Part shown: positions 8,224-19,275 of the stretch, one piece after another | How positions within the stretch are numbered: the stretch's first letter is position 1 | How the letters are laid out: every line of letters starts with the position of its first letter | Origin: Megascapheus bottae | Lineage: Eukaryota; Chordata; Mammalia; Rodentia; Geomyidae | Assembly (NCBI GenBank): GCA_024803745.1 | Contig: JANJXV010000002.1 | Coordinates: forward strand, 41,747,757 to 41,811,756 | Length of the DNA: 64,000 nucleotides | Reading direction: 5' to 3' | The notes under the pieces: generated by a model | Database searches by the model: none | The model's input: the letters and a program-made list of their open reading frames with translations, nothing else | Told to the model about the DNA's origin: nothing | Position numbers and translations under genes: made by a program

Positions 8224-9149
8224 TTTAAATACCTCTTTAATAAAATGATTTCTGTTGTTAATGATTTAGGTGAGAAAAATCATTTAGAAATAAAGCAAAT
8301 CTTAGGATCCTTCCAGTACCTAGAAAGCTCTAATCCATTTAAGGATTTTTTTTAGTGCATATATTTTATTTACTTGAATACAATTTAAATGATGTAAATT
8401 TAAGGATGTTTTTAACATGTAATCAGTTTTCTTATTAGTCACCATATTTAAATGGCAATAGTAAGGTTAGATAGATTTAGCCTTCTAAAGTCTATAGACA
8501 AGATACTGAATAGATCAGTTTCACAAAGCTGAGAGGGCAAAAGGTAGGAAGAGGATAATGCGGTGTGTTTTTCTTTGTGAAGAATATTACCTCAAGTTTG
8601 GGGCTGGGAGTTTGCCCTAGTGGTAGAATGCTTGCTTAAGCATGTATGAAGACCCGGGTTCAATTCCTTGGTACAACATACATACACAAAAAGTGTGTGT
8701 ATCTACTCTCAAGTGAGTAGATTACAGCAAGACTTGGTAGTCTGAGTAGCACCATTATGAGAATCCATCAGTGGCAGATACTTACAACCACAAAACACCA
8801 TGGCCAGAAATTGACCTAGAATTATAAGGGGCTAACTTGCTCCAAAGCAGGTTTTTTTTTAACACAGAAGAGCAGCATTAATAATATCCACATGCAGCTC
8901 TATATAAAGTAAATCAGTTACAAGAAAAATAGAAATACGTATCTTTCACAATTTTAGTAGGAAAGCAGTAAATGAGGGCATTGGTGCAACTATGTTACTC
9001 TTGGACATGCTGGAAAAAATCTTTGCCTATAGGCAAATTAGATCTATTTTCAAACTTTTTTTCCTTTCTTTTTTCTCTCCCTACCTCCCTCCCTCCCTTG
9101 TATGCTTGAAAACTTATTTCTTTTGATCATTGAACAAGTATTTCATTTG
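8224..9149. other. Intergenic AT-rich unique sequence with one SINE fragment
   Basis: Apart from the ID-like fragment at 8602-8690, I see no repeat family, ORF or RNA gene here. Low-complexity CTCC runs lie near 9080-9100. Confidence 0.6.
8602..8690 (+). mobile_element. IDL-Geo head (ID-like monomer), forward
   Basis: Begins GGGGCTGGGAGTTTGCCCTA, contains a tRNA-like B box (GGGTTCAATTCC) and ends at the linker. The Geo monomer is absent. Confidence 0.8.
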
Positions 9150-9490
9150 GGGGAAAAAGTGAAAGTTTACTTACTGAAGGACATCTGGGTTGTTCCCAAA
9201 TTGTAGCAATTATGAATAAAATGTTATGAACCTTGTGCAAACATATATTTTCAGTCTGTTTGAGTAAACACTATGGAATAACATTGCCACATAATATGGT
9301 AAGAGTTTTTACAAAAATATTGCCAAATTGTTTTCCAAAGTGACTATACTATTACTATTTTGCATTCTAGAACCAAGAATTCTTATTGTATGTCATCCTC
9401 ATTACGATTTTGCTGTGCTGTGGCATTTACCATTCCACTAAGTGTTCAGGGATAGCTCACTGTACAATGTATTCTAATTGAGCTCATCTC
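9150..9490 (-). mobile_element. Old LINE-1 3' end fragment, reverse
   Basis: Characteristic L1 wording in reverse: ACATCTGGGTTGTTCCCAAA, AATTATGAATAAAATG, CCAAATTGTTTTCCAAAGTG, TTTTGCATTCTAG. Diverged and 5'-truncated. Confidence 0.75.
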
Positions 9491-9600
9491 CTTTGTCATT
9501 TTTTTAAAAATATATAAACGGAGGTACTAGAAAAGTTTGGCCTAACAACTGATTTTTTGTAGAGATAAAAAATTAAAGAGGATAACCAAATAATTCTGAA

Positions 9601-9776
9601 GAGATGGCAATGGAGAAGGAATTGGAGGAACAGAGGAGAAAAAGCTGGAGGAGGAAGAAGAGAAGGAGGGGGAAGAGGAGAAGGAGAAGGAGGAGAAGGA
9701 GAAGGAGGAGGAGGAGGAGGAGGAGGAGGAGGAGGAGGAGGAGGAGGAGGAGGAGGAGAAGGAGGAGGAGGAGAAA
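9601..9776 (+). repeat. Long purine tract, (AGG/AGA)n
   Basis: Nearly pure purine on the + strand: mixed GGAGAA units, then about 17 perfect GGA units (9704-9757). It produces artefact ORFs of poly-Arg, poly-Leu and poly-Pro in different frames. Confidence 0.96.
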
Positions 9777-10021
9777 CTTCAAAACAGAACATAAATATGG
9801 TGGTGAGAAACACATGAAAAAGAATTACTCTTGGTGTGATTTTGTCAGAGCTATTCTACTGTATTATCTGGGCAATGCAGAGCTCTTAAAAACGCCAAAT
9901 ATTTGTGAGCAGTACAAAATGAACGTGTAATCATCTTAAGTATCAGTTCCTGGGTTCCTAAAATCATCAGTTTTCAAAACATTGTAAATAAACAAGTGAC
10001 ACGTAAAATGCTAAAGAAGTC

Positions 10022-10252
10022 ACATGGTGGCTCACACCTGTAATCCTAGATATTCATGAGGCTGAGCTCTGAGGATCACAGTTCAAAGTCAGCCCTGGCA
10101 CAAAAGACCACGAGACTCTTATTTCCAATTGACCTCTAGAAGATCAGAAATGGTGCTATGACTCCAGGGGTAGGGTAGTGGCCTTGAGCTGAAGAGCTCA
10201 AGGACAACGCCCAGACCCAGAGTTCAAGTCCCAGGACTGACAAAAAAAAAAA
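10022..10252 (+). mobile_element. B1-Geo SINE, forward, full length
   Basis: Head GGTGGCTCACACCTGTAATC, Geo monomer CTTGAGCTGAAGAGCTCAAG, end AGTTCAAGTCCCAGGACTGA and an A-tail. Confidence 0.92.
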
Positions 10253-10327
10253 GTCACAACTATATGCGAGTACATGTAGATTTAGATCTGAGAATAGAAA
10301 TCTGGACATTGACACAGTGCCATTTTC

Positions 10328-10518
10328 TTTTTGCTGGTCCTGGGGATAGAACTCAGGGCCTGGGCACTGTCCTTGGGCTTTCTCAAGGCTGGAGACCTAT
10401 CACTTGAGCCACAGCATCATTTCCAACTTTTCCTATGCATGTGGTACTGAGGAATCGAACCTGGGTCTTCATGCATGCTAGGCAAACACTCTACCACTAG
10501 GCCAAACTCCTGGTCCCA
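10328..10518 (-). mobile_element. IDL-Geo SINE, reverse
   Basis: Geo (GGGCCTGGGCACTGTCC), linker CTATGCATGTGGTA, head with GAATCGAACCTGGG and CATGCTAGGCAAACAC. Confidence 0.92.
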
Positions 10519-11063
10519 CAGTGCCATTTTCTACACCAAGTTCAACAAAAGAAGTGGGCTTGTGCTGATGGTCACAAAGCCAGAACTTTTGACCCCTCTC
10601 TTCATCAGGTTCCTGATACACAGACATATAATCTGACAGGAAACAGAGATTTCTGAATCAGAGCACATACCATATATTACTCACCAAGCATCCTAGTACT
10701 GGATTACTTCTCTGAATTTCCCTCTCCAGGGGGGCTGGAACAGGGACCAAGTGGCCACTTGTGTTTGCAGATGATTGTACCACGAATAGGAACTTTGCAA
10801 TTATGAGATTCATAACTTATAAAAAAAAAGCTACTACATCGGTCCCCTGTGGAAATGTACCCCAAAATATAAATAAGTCATTAAGATTGGAGAAGATGAT
10901 CCTGCAAGTGTTCCAACTTCACTGTCCTGAATGGAGGCAAGTGGTTAGAGCAGCTCTCTAAATCTCTCCAACATTCAAGACAAAAAACACAAACAAAACT
11001 AAAAAAGGTGAGTAGACATTGGTTTCTCATGTTCACACTTCAGGTGCAAAGTAAAAAATTTAA
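10519..11063. other. Unique intergenic sequence
   Basis: No repeat family or convincing gene. A 66-codon ORF at 10761 has no recognisable product. Confidence 0.55.
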
Positions 11064-11233
11064 AGGGGCCAGGAGTTTGGCCTGGTGGTATAGTGCTTGC
11101 CTAGCGTGCATGAAGACCCAGTAGAAAAGCTGAAAGTGATGCTGTGGCTCAAATAGCCTTGAGGAAAAAGCCCAAGGGCAGTGCTCAGGCCCTGAGTTCA
11201 AGCCCCAGCACTGGAAAAACAAAATAAAAACAA
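11064..11233 (+). mobile_element. IDL-Geo SINE, forward, internally deleted
   Basis: Head GGAGTTTGGCCTGGTGGTAT. The B-box and linker region is lost (jumps from AAGACCCAG to AAAAGCTGAAAGTG), then Geo to CCCCAGCACTGG. Confidence 0.88.
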
Positions 11234-11443
11234 AGGCCAGTAGTTTGGCCTAGTGGTATAGTGTTTGCCTGGTGTGCACAAAGACCCGGTACCACATACA
11301 TAGAAAAAAACTGGAAGTGGTGCTGTGGCTCAAGTAGTAGAGTGTTAGCCTTGAGAAAACCCAAGGACAGTGCTCAGGGCCTGAGCTCAAGCCCAGGACT
11401 GGCAAAAAAATCAAAACCAAAACCAAAACCAAAACCAAAACAA
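11234..11443 (+). mobile_element. IDL-Geo SINE, forward, second of a head-to-tail pair
   Basis: Starts directly after the A-rich tail of the previous copy, with a complete linker and Geo monomer. The tail has become a CCAAAA pentanucleotide-type repeat (11413-11441). Confidence 0.9.
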
Positions 11444-12073
11444 GGATCCTGCATTTTTTTTTTCTTTACGAAAATGTCCTTTGAACTTGGTTTCAGTGTC
11501 CTCTCCTACAAGCTAGGCTTGTTCATTCATAAATGTATTAGTAATTTATTTTTTTTAATTTGATAAAAAAAACTACATAATCATTAAGCAAAATTTGTGT
11601 CATTGTGCTAAAGGAACATCACTTCTTCCTCCCCTGTCCTTTAAAGCACTCTCACATGCTTTTAAGCTTTCTCTGCACACAAGCAAGTTTTGTCTTGCTT
11701 CTATTGCTTTGTTTAGACTATTTCCCCCCTTTCTAAAATTCACTCTTGCTCTACAGTCACTTTCATTCTTAATTTTAGCTCTTTAGCTCAGTCTCTGTAA
11801 ATCTATTCCTGTCTAATTCCTTAATATGAAAATGGATGAACATTGTCTAGTTTCTCTCTGCCTTGAGCTCTCTCATTGGATTAACTTGTCCATTCCACTT
11901 CAGTCCCATGCTTATGCCCAACTCCTGATTAAATTCTTAATCTTAATTTCACTCATTTGACCCTCTGACCATCACCCTCTGATTCTACTACCTTTTTATT
12001 TTCTTTCACCACTTTTTCCTTATTTTGACTCTCAGGTTGTTCATAAATTTGACAAACTGAAATCCCAGTTAAG
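11444..12073. other. Unique, pyrimidine-rich intergenic sequence
   Basis: T- and C-rich on the + strand. The 63-codon ORF at 11595 is unremarkable. No element recognised. Confidence 0.55.
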
Positions 12074-12180
12074 GGGCAGGAGCAGTGGCTCATACCTGTA
12101 ATCCTAGCTGCTCAGGAGGCTAAGATCTGAGGATCAAGACCTCCCTGAATCCCTCAACACCCCCCCCCCAAAAAAAGTAT
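12074..12180 (+). mobile_element. B1-like head of a B1-Geo SINE, forward fragment
   Basis: CAGTGGCTCATACCTGTAAT and CTGCTCAGGAGGCTAAG, then truncated before the Geo monomer. Confidence 0.75.
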
Positions 12181-12387
12181 AGCTCTGTAATAAGGCTCTG
12201 AAAGGTTTTGTTTTGTTATATTCCCACCCTCCTCCGTAAAGGAAGAAAAGCAGCAAATGGTAGTTTTCAAGTGAAGTAGGGTTAGGAAAACTTCTTGTAA
12301 ATCAATCCAATTGAGTTGTCTTAGGTACAGACTAGAAAGGACTGAACTGGATTTTTTTTTAAATTTTTATTTTATTTATTTATTTTT

Positions 12388-12580
12388 GCCAGTCCTGGGC
12401 TTGAGCTCAGGGCCTGAGCACTGTCCTTGGACTTTCTCAAGGCTAGAGCTCTACCACCTGAGCCTCAGCACCACTTCTGGCTTTTTTTTTTTTCCTATGT
12501 ATGTGGTACCGAGGAATTGAACCCGGATCTTCATGCATGCTAGGCAAGCACTTTAACCACTAGGCCAAACTCCCGGCCCC
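12388..12580 (-). mobile_element. IDL-Geo SINE, reverse, full length
   Basis: GCCAGTCCTGGGCTTGAGC through GGCCAAACTCCCGGCCCC. One of the least diverged copies. Confidence 0.95.
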
Positions 12581-12600
12581 TAAAATTTTTATTTATTTAT

Positions 12601-12831
12601 TTTTTTTGCGGGGATGAGGTTGATTTGGGGTTTGTACTTGAGACCTGGGCTCTGTCTCTGAGCTCTTTTGCTCAAGGCTAACATTTCATAACTTAAGCTA
12701 CAGCGCCACTTTTGGTTTTCTGGTGGCTAATTGGAGATTAGAGTCTCACTGACTAACTTTGAATCAGGATCCTCAGATCTCAGCCTCCTGTATAGATAGG
12801 AGTACAGGCATAAGTCACCAGTGCCTGGCTA
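12601..12831 (-). mobile_element. B1-Geo SINE, reverse
   Basis: Geo (GAGCTCTTTTGCTCAAGGC, GGCTAATTGGAGATTAGAG) and head (CAGATCTCAGCCTCCTG). Follows the previous reverse SINE with only a T-rich spacer. Confidence 0.9.
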
Positions 12832-12909
12832 GGACTGTACATTTACATTTTTATGAATGGAATTAAATGATGGCTCAGAGTTGCTTCAAAATTATCCAGT
12901 ATAAATCCC

Positions 12910-13130
12910 TTGCTGGTGGCACAAGCCTGTAATCCTTGCTACTCAGGAGGCTGAGATTTGAGAATCACAGTTCAAAGCCAGCCGAGGCACAAAAGTCGGC
13001 GATACTCTTATTTGCAATTAACTGCCAGAAAACGAAATGGTGCTGTACTCAAGTGATAGAGTGCTAGCCTTGAGCTGAAGAACTTAGGGACAGCACCCAG
13101 GCCCAAAGTTCAAGTCCCATGACAATCCCC
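12910..13130 (+). mobile_element. B1-Geo SINE, forward
   Basis: GCTGGTGGCACAAGCCTGTA, GCTACTCAGGAGGCTGAG, Geo with GATAGAGTGCTAGCC, end CAAGTCCCATGAC followed by a C-run. Confidence 0.9.
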
Positions 13131-13173
13131 CCCATACACACAAAAAAATCCAGTATAAAAGAACAGAGAGGGG

Positions 13174-13375
13174 GGGAGCTAGGAGTTTGGTCTAGTAGTT
13201 AAAGTGCCTGCCTAGCATGCATGAAGACCCGGGTTCGATTCCTCAGTACCACATATAGAAAAAAGCCGGAAGTGGTGCTGAGGCTCAAGTGGTAGAGCTC
13301 TAGCCTTGAGAAAGTCCAAGGACAGTGCTCAGGCCCTGAGTTCAAGCCCAGAACTGGCAAAAATGAATAAATAAA
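13174..13375 (+). mobile_element. IDL-Geo SINE, forward, full length
   Basis: Head GGGAGCTAGGAGTTTGGTC with B box GGGTTCGATTCC, linker ACCACATATAGAAA, Geo to GCCCAGAACTGG, A-rich tail. Confidence 0.94.
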
Positions 13376-13439
13376 AGAACAGAGAGGGTGAGATAATGAA
13401 TGAACAGTATTGCCCATAGATGAAAAATGATCTAATCCA

Positions 13440-13640
13440 GTTGGACACTAGTAGCGCCTGCCTGTGAGTCTGGCTACTCAGGAGGCTGAAGCAAGTCTGG
13501 GCAGGAAAGTCCTTGATACTCTTATCTCCAGCTAACCACCACAAAGCCAGAAGTGGAGCTGTGCCTCAACTGCTAGCCTTGAGCAAAAAAGCTCAGAGAC
13601 AGCACCCAGGCCATGAGTGCCCCAAGACTGGGGATGCTTG
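13440..13640 (+). mobile_element. B1-Geo SINE, forward
   Basis: Weak head, clear GGCTACTCAGGAGGCTGAAG, CTTATCTCCAGCTAACCACC and GCAAAAAAGCTCAGAGACAG. Confidence 0.85.
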
Positions 13641-13702
13641 CTCTGTCTCTCTCTCTCTCTCTGTCTCTCTCTGTCTCTCTCTGTCTCTCTCTCTCTCTCT
13701 GT
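13641..13702. repeat. (CT)n-rich simple repeat
   Basis: CT/CTGT units following the SINE tail. Confidence 0.93.
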
Positions 13703-13925
13703 GTCTGGGTGAATGGCCCATGGTATCTCATTTTTTATTAGTTTTCTATACTTGAAATATTCCATAACATAAATCATTATTTGAAAATAGTGTCTGTAAT
13801 CACTGCATCAATTTTTCTTTCATCTCAACTCCCTCTCCTCAGAGTTTTGCTTTCAATACTAAATGGTTCATCACGTTCACAATGACATCTTATCAATAGA
13901 AGCAAATGTCAATTCTTTCTCTTTT

Positions 13926-14117
13926 TTTTGTTTTGCCAGTCCTGGGCCTTGAACTCAGGCCTGAGCATTGTCCTTGGGTCTCAAAGCTAGAGCTCTATCA
14001 CTTGAGCCATAGCACCACTTCTGGCTTTTTTCTATGTGTGTAGTACTGAGGAATTGAACTCAGGTCTTAGTATGCTTAGACACACACTCTACCACTAGGC
14101 CAAACTCCCAGCCCACA
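13926..14117 (-). mobile_element. IDL-Geo SINE, reverse
   Basis: GCCAGTCCTGGGCCTTGAAC, CTATGTGTGTAGTACTGAGG, ending CCAAACTCCCAGCCC. Confidence 0.93.
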
Positions 14118-14559
14118 AAGGTCAATTCTTCATTGTTATTGTAGGCAGTGTTTGAAAGACTATCCTCCTTAAGTTTCCTTTCTTCAAGTAGGTTCTAAGG
14201 CAGACTACACAATCTTCTACCTCACCTGTCCTTCTTTCTAGTATTTTTTCACGGTTTGACATCCTTTCCTAAATGTTTTAATGTTGGAATCTGTTTCTTT
14301 ATTTTTATACTAAATTCCTTGATGATATCTTTTAGCTTTTCACCATGGTATAGCAGAAAATGTCTTCTTATGTAAACTATCTATCTTTGACCTTGATTCT
14401 CTCCAGATTCAAGACTCTCACATTCAATTGTGTACTGAACACCTTTCTTTGAATATTAACTAGGCATTTAAAACTTGATTAACTGGATTCTGCTGAAACT
14501 TACGCCACCCAACATTTTCCTTATTCATTTGATATCAACTTCATTTTTTAAAATCTTTT
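14118..14559. other. Unique AT-rich intergenic sequence
   Basis: No repeat family or ORF of note recognised. Confidence 0.5.
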
Positions 14560-14785
14560 GTCAGCCCTGGGGCTTGAACTCAGTGCCCAAGTGCTATCCT
14601 TGATCTCTTTTAGCTCAAGGCTAGTGCTCTACCACTTTGAGCTATAGCTTCATGACCTGTCTTCTGGTGGCTAATTGAAGGAAAAAACTCTCAGGGACTT
14701 GCTTGGCTTTGAATGTAATCCTCAGATCTCAACCTCCTGAGTAGCAAGGATGAGACCTGAGCTACCAGCGCCCAGCACCAATTTT
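14560..14785 (-). mobile_element. B1-Geo SINE, reverse
   Basis: GGGGCTTGAACTCAGTGCCC, GTGGCTAATTGAAGG, CTCAACCTCCTGAGTAGC, ending CAGCGCCCAGC. Confidence 0.9.
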
Positions 14786-14999
14786 ATTTTTTTAGTGTTC
14801 CAATTAAAAATCTTAGATTGTCATTAATTCCTTCCCCTACTTAATCAGCACCTATGCATCTAATCCTGTAATAAATCCAATTGCTCTATTTTCAAAATAT
14901 TTGTAGAATCTAACCTCTTCAAATTTCTTTGACTTCTATCACCCTTGTCTACGTTAATAATAATTCTCATTCGAATGACTACCATAACATTTGTATTTG

Positions 15000-15370
15000 T
15001 TTCCTGGGGCTACCATAACAAAGTACTACAATCTGGTGGCTTAAAAGCATTTGTTTTTCTCTCATAGTTTTAAGTTTAGTGATTCAGTGCTGGGGGAGAG
15101 AAGTGCTAAGTGTTCCCTAGATTTTGGGACTTAAAATTTCTAGGAATAATGTAGAATTTTTGGCTTGTAGATGTATCATTCCAAATCTGCCATTTTCACC
15201 AGCTTTCTCTGTATCCAAAATTTTCACTTCCTAGAAGGGTTGACCTAATCCAGTATGATTTCATTCTAGCACAAGGACATCTGTTAATAATCTGGTTCTG
15301 AGTGATGTCACACCCACAGACTCCAGATGGCCTTGAATACCGGAAAGATGGTCTCCAACCAGTAAATCTC
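15000..15370 (+). mobile_element. Ancient MaLR-type LTR fragment (MLT1/MST-like)
   Basis: TGGGGCTACCATAACAAAGT followed by ACTACAATCTGGTGGCTTAA is the common start of an ancient mammalian LTR family. The rest is highly diverged. Family name from memory. Confidence 0.45.
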
Positions 15371-15792
15371 CGAGTTTGGTTCAGTTCTATTTTATGTTGT
15401 TACGATTCATATATGCAGACATCAACTAGGCAATCTCTTTAAATGTAAACCAATAAAATTATGCACATGAATGTTCATAGCACCATTATTTCTAAGTAGC
15501 CACTGAATATGAAAACAAAGTGTTTCTAATCATCAACAAAATGACTAATGACTAAAACAATCATGTAAGTCCAGTAACTCTACCCTGAATTATTTATTAT
15601 TTTCCTCTGCCTCATTCTGGATTTCATATATTATTTTTACATTTTTAATGACCTGGGGCAGTTTCTTGGAATTGTTTAACAATGCCTAATGCCTTGGTGC
15701 ATTAGTATTGGAAAGTGACTTGAACCTGCAATGCCTGTGTGTGAAGGTGCCTGGGCTCAGGGAGAAGGCAGCATGTTGTTGGTGGTGGTCAT
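15371..15792. other. Unique AT-rich intergenic sequence
   Basis: Nothing recognised here. It ends where the left arm of the long inverted repeat begins. Confidence 0.5.
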
Positions 15793-16206
15793 GGAGCCTG
15801 ATTTCAGGTCTTCTACTCAAGGTTACCTCTCTACCATTCTGAGTCACAGCACCAGGTTTCAGCCTTCTGAGTGGCTAAGATGACAAGTGTGAGCCACAGG
15901 CACCCAGCAATAAACTCTGAATTTATTTACTATTTTCTGTAACGGCTATTAATATATGTAGACATGTAGCTTTCCTGGATCAGTTTGACTTGATCAAGGA
16001 GGTGTGGAGTGAGATCATTGTTATTACCTCGAAGGGCTCTTAATAAAATTGCATTTTCTAGTTAAGTATAAAAGCAGATAATTCAGGGCCAAACCAAAAA
16101 TATCAATACAATACACTTACATTAAAATGAGTCTAGCCACTATGTAAATAAAAACTTAAATTCTGACCAGAACATAAATTTCAAAGGTGAGAAGGTATGA
16201 ATATGT
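15793..16206 (+). repeat. Left arm of a long imperfect inverted repeat
   Basis: Matches the reverse complement of 16900-17330. The best part runs from AATAAACTCTGAATTTATT (15909) to AAAGGTGAGAAGG (16183), about 85-90% identical by eye with few indels. The outer part (15793-15908) is a B1-Geo SINE in reverse that lacks its middle, and the right arm's SINE lacks the same middle segment. The duplication therefore came after that insertion and deletion. Confidence 0.88.
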
Positions 16207-16360
16207 GCTTTGAGCCACATCACCACTTTTGCTTTTCTAGTGGTTAACTGGAGATGAGTCTTATAGACTTTCCTGCCTAGGCTGGCTTCACCCCTCGATC
16301 CTTACTCTCAGCCTTCTGAGTAGCTAGGATTACAGGCATGAGCCACCAGCATCCGGCTGG
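16207..16360 (-). mobile_element. B1-Geo SINE fragment, reverse
   Basis: TTTGAGCCACATCACCACTT to GGATTACAGGCATGAGCCAC. Located at the inner end of the left inverted-repeat arm and not duplicated in the right arm. Confidence 0.85.
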
Positions 16361-16899
16361 ACAGCAGTTCTGGTGGTGTGGAAGGTATCACAATGACTTA
16401 GGCCGTGTGAGAGCAATGTGAGTAGCTGCAAAGTGCTTCCACCTGACTGTGCTCAGTGACTCCCATCTGTTCTCTCCCCAGGAGCACTTTCTTCCAATTT
16501 GGGTTGTCACCAAAGGTATTTTTACACACTGGCTCAGACCTAGGGCTGAAGCATTTTTCTTGCAATCTTGAGTCATATATTTCAGATGACCTCCTTGATG
16601 ATCATTTTGAAACAAGTCTGAACATGTCTTTCCCATTTCCTGGCAGCTGTGCTCTAACTGTACTGTCCATAAACTCACCTTCTGAAATAGCCTGAGACAG
16701 AAGTAAGCTAGTAAGGTATGTTTCTTTATTCAGTGCCATAGAAACAATCAAGTCCTGAAATCCTCTTTCCTCACTTGTAATCAATCAATCACTTGGGGAG
16801 AAGGTAACGATTTTATTTGAACATAGTTGTGCATCTAGTTGAATAAATTTTATACATAATAGCTTAGTATACTTGCAATTTATCTTTTCAATAGTCTTT
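16361..16899. other. Spacer of the inverted repeat, unique
   Basis: No recognisable gene. ORFs of 79 and 96 codons on opposite strands (16456-16695, 16388-16678) overlap each other and look like chance. Confidence 0.5.
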
Positions 16900-17330
16900 C
16901 ACATATGCGTGTTTTCTCACCTTTGAATTTGTTTCAGTTGGAAGTTTTTCTTAATATAGGTGGCTAGATTCATTTTAATTAAGTGTATTGCATTGATATT
17001 TTTGGTTTTGCCTCAATTATCTGCTTTTCTTCTTAACTAGAAAATTCAAATTTATTAAGAGCCCTTTGAGGTGATAAAAAAAGACATTGCTCTACTCCTG
17101 CTTGATCAAGTCAAACTGATTCAGGAATGCTACATGTCTGCATATATTAATAGCTGTTACAGCAAATAGTAAATAAGTTCAGGGTTTATTGTCGAGTGCT
17201 GGTGAGTCTTCTTAGCTACTCAGAAGGCTGAGACTTGGCGCTGTGAATCAAAATGGCAGAGAGCTAACCTTGAGCAAAAGAGCTCAGGAACAACGCCCAG
17301 GCCCTGAATTCAAGCCCCATGTCCAACTTG
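16900..17330 (-). repeat. Right arm of the long imperfect inverted repeat
   Basis: Read on the minus strand it follows the left arm. Shared landmarks are CTATTAATATATG, CAGTTTGACTTGATCAAG, GGGCTCTTAATAAA, TTTTCTAGTTAAG and AACCAAAAATATCAAT. The outer part (17193-17330) is the partner copy of the internally deleted B1-Geo SINE, here forward. Confidence 0.88.
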
Positions 17331-17502
17331 AACAAAAAAAGTACATTATTGTATGAAGAATACTTAGGTCGGAAAGCCCATAAGGTATAATTAACAATTT
17401 GCAGCCTTAGTTTAAATACTTTCCAGACTTGACTTCATTGACCATATAGCATACTTGAAAATGCATGGTCAATGACAAGACATTTTCATGTGTGTTGGCC
17501 AC

Positions 17503-17742
17503 TTTTTTTTTTTTTTTTTTTTGATGGTGGGGCTTGAACTCTGGGCCTGAGCACTCTTCCTGAGCTCTTCAGCTCAAGGTTAGCACTCTCCCACTTGAAC
17601 CACAGTGCTGCTTCCGGTTTTCTGGTGGTTAATTGTAGACAAGTCTCACAGATTTTCGTGCCTGGGCTGGCTTTGAACTGTGATCCTCAGATCTCAAGAT
17701 CTCAGCTTCCTCTGAGGATTACAGGCTTGAGCCACCACTGCT
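17503..17742 (-). mobile_element. B1-Geo SINE, reverse, full length
   Basis: T19 tail, GGGGCTTGAACTCTGGGCC, GGTGGTTAATTGTAGAC, head ending ACAGGCTTGAGCCAC. Confidence 0.92.
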
Positions 17743-18018
17743 TTTTTCTTTTTTTAATTTGAGGTAGGAGTGGATGACCTACAACATCTAACAATGCTAG
17801 ATGCTTACTTTCCCTTTCTGTTTTGCTGATACATGACTAGGTAGGCTTAGTCAATTGAAGATACCAGGTGAAATTTGGGAAAACATCAGCTCTGTGGAGG
17901 GGATGGCAGTAACTATTTGAGTTAGAAAGACTGGGCCAGGTGCTGGACACATGATTTGAGCCATTTTATTCGTCCTGGTGGATTCTGTGAACTTTTAAGT
18001 GAGGATTTGTGATTTTTC

Positions 18019-18225
18019 CTTTTTTTTTTTTTTTTGCTAGTCATGGGGCTTGAACTCAGGGCCTGGGCACTGACCTTGGGCTTCCTCAAGGATAGAGCTC
18101 TACCACTTGAGCCACAGCTCCACTTCTGGCTTTTTCTATGTATGTGGGTGGTATAGAAGAATTGAACCCAGGTCTTTGTGCATGCTAGCCTAGCACTGTA
18201 CTACTAGGCGACGCTCCTGGCAATA
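18019..18225 (-). mobile_element. IDL-Geo SINE, reverse
   Basis: T-run, GCTAGTCATGGGGCTTGAAC, CTATGTATGTGGGTGGTATA (a small insertion in the linker), ending GGCGACGCTCCTGGC. Confidence 0.9.
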
Positions 18226-19075
18226 ATTTTCCATTTTTAAAGTTTAGTTTTATATTTAGTTTTTTTTAATATTTTGTGGATTCTAAGTTATTCTGTACCA
18301 AATCTGTAAATTAAGATAGTATTGCTATCTTAATAGTATTTTTTCTGACTCATAAACATTAATATTTAATTATTATAAACATTATATAGTTTTGAGAATT
18401 TATTAAAGTTGTGGCAAAATGTAGACAACGTTTATCTCCTGTAACTCATATGATCTTTTTCCTGACAATGTTGGGGATTTGAACCTAAGCTTTGAACACA
18501 TTATAACATCAGTTTTAAGCTCCAGCTATTAAATTTATTCTCTTAACCATTTTCAGCAATTTAGTACTGTTAAGTATATTCACATTATACACCTGTCTAA
18601 CTTTTCATGTTAGAAAACAAGTCTATGCCCATTAAGCACCGACTTTTATTTTCCTCCCTCTCTAAACCCTTGGCAACTAACGTTCTTTCTGTTTAATAAA
18701 AAGTTGGTTACTTCAGCTATCTTGTGCAAGTGACCAGTTAGCGGTGGCAGCATAATAGCATTGGATCTTCTCGTCATGCTTAAACCAACATAAATCCACT
18801 GATTTAAAAGTGTGGACAAAGTTATTTGAAGGCCAGGTATTACATCCAAAGTAGAAACTAAGCCCAAGGGAGCTTCCTTGAAACAAAACGTATCTGTAGG
18901 TTATCCTCAGGTGAAAGGATGAGAAATATTAATTTTTTTTCCATTTTTGGATGTCAGCAGGGTATTGGGTGAGATGAAGCCCTGCGTTCTTGCTGAATTG
19001 AAAGATACAGTTCTGCATACAAATATTACATGTTCTCACCGTATTTACCAATGGGTTAGGATAGAGTAAATGTTT
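18226..19075. other. Unique AT-rich intergenic sequence with a short hairpin
   Basis: No gene recognised. A perfect 10-bp inverted repeat (ATTAAGATAG / CTATCTTAAT, 5-nt loop) lies at 18310-18334. Confidence 0.55.
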
Positions 19076-19275
19076 TTTTTTTCTTTTTGCCAGTCCTGGG
19101 CTTGAGCTCAGGGCCTGAGCACTGTCCTTGGACTTTCTCAAGGCTAGAGCTCTACCACTTGAGCCTCAGCACCACTTCTGGCTTTTTTCTATGTATGTGG
19201 TACCGAGGAATCGAACCCGGGTCTTCATGCATGCTAGGCAAGCACTTTAACCACTAGGCCAAACTCCCGGCCCCG
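19076..19275 (-). mobile_element. IDL-Geo SINE, reverse, full length
   Basis: GCCAGTCCTGGGCTTGAGC through CCAAACTCCCGGCCCC. Very close to the copy at 12388, so probably young. Confidence 0.95.

Noticed and set aside
9496..9930. Arg-, Leu- and Pro-rich ORFs
   Set aside because: Translations of an AGG repeat in several frames.
13174..13250. tRNA-like sequence with B box (also at 8602, 19788, 44744 and others)
   Set aside because: These are the tRNA-derived heads of IDL-Geo SINEs, not tRNA genes: no cloverleaf end and a fixed fusion to Geo.
16388..16695. Opposed ORFs in the inverted-repeat spacer
   Set aside because: Mutually overlapping on both strands, no recognisable product.
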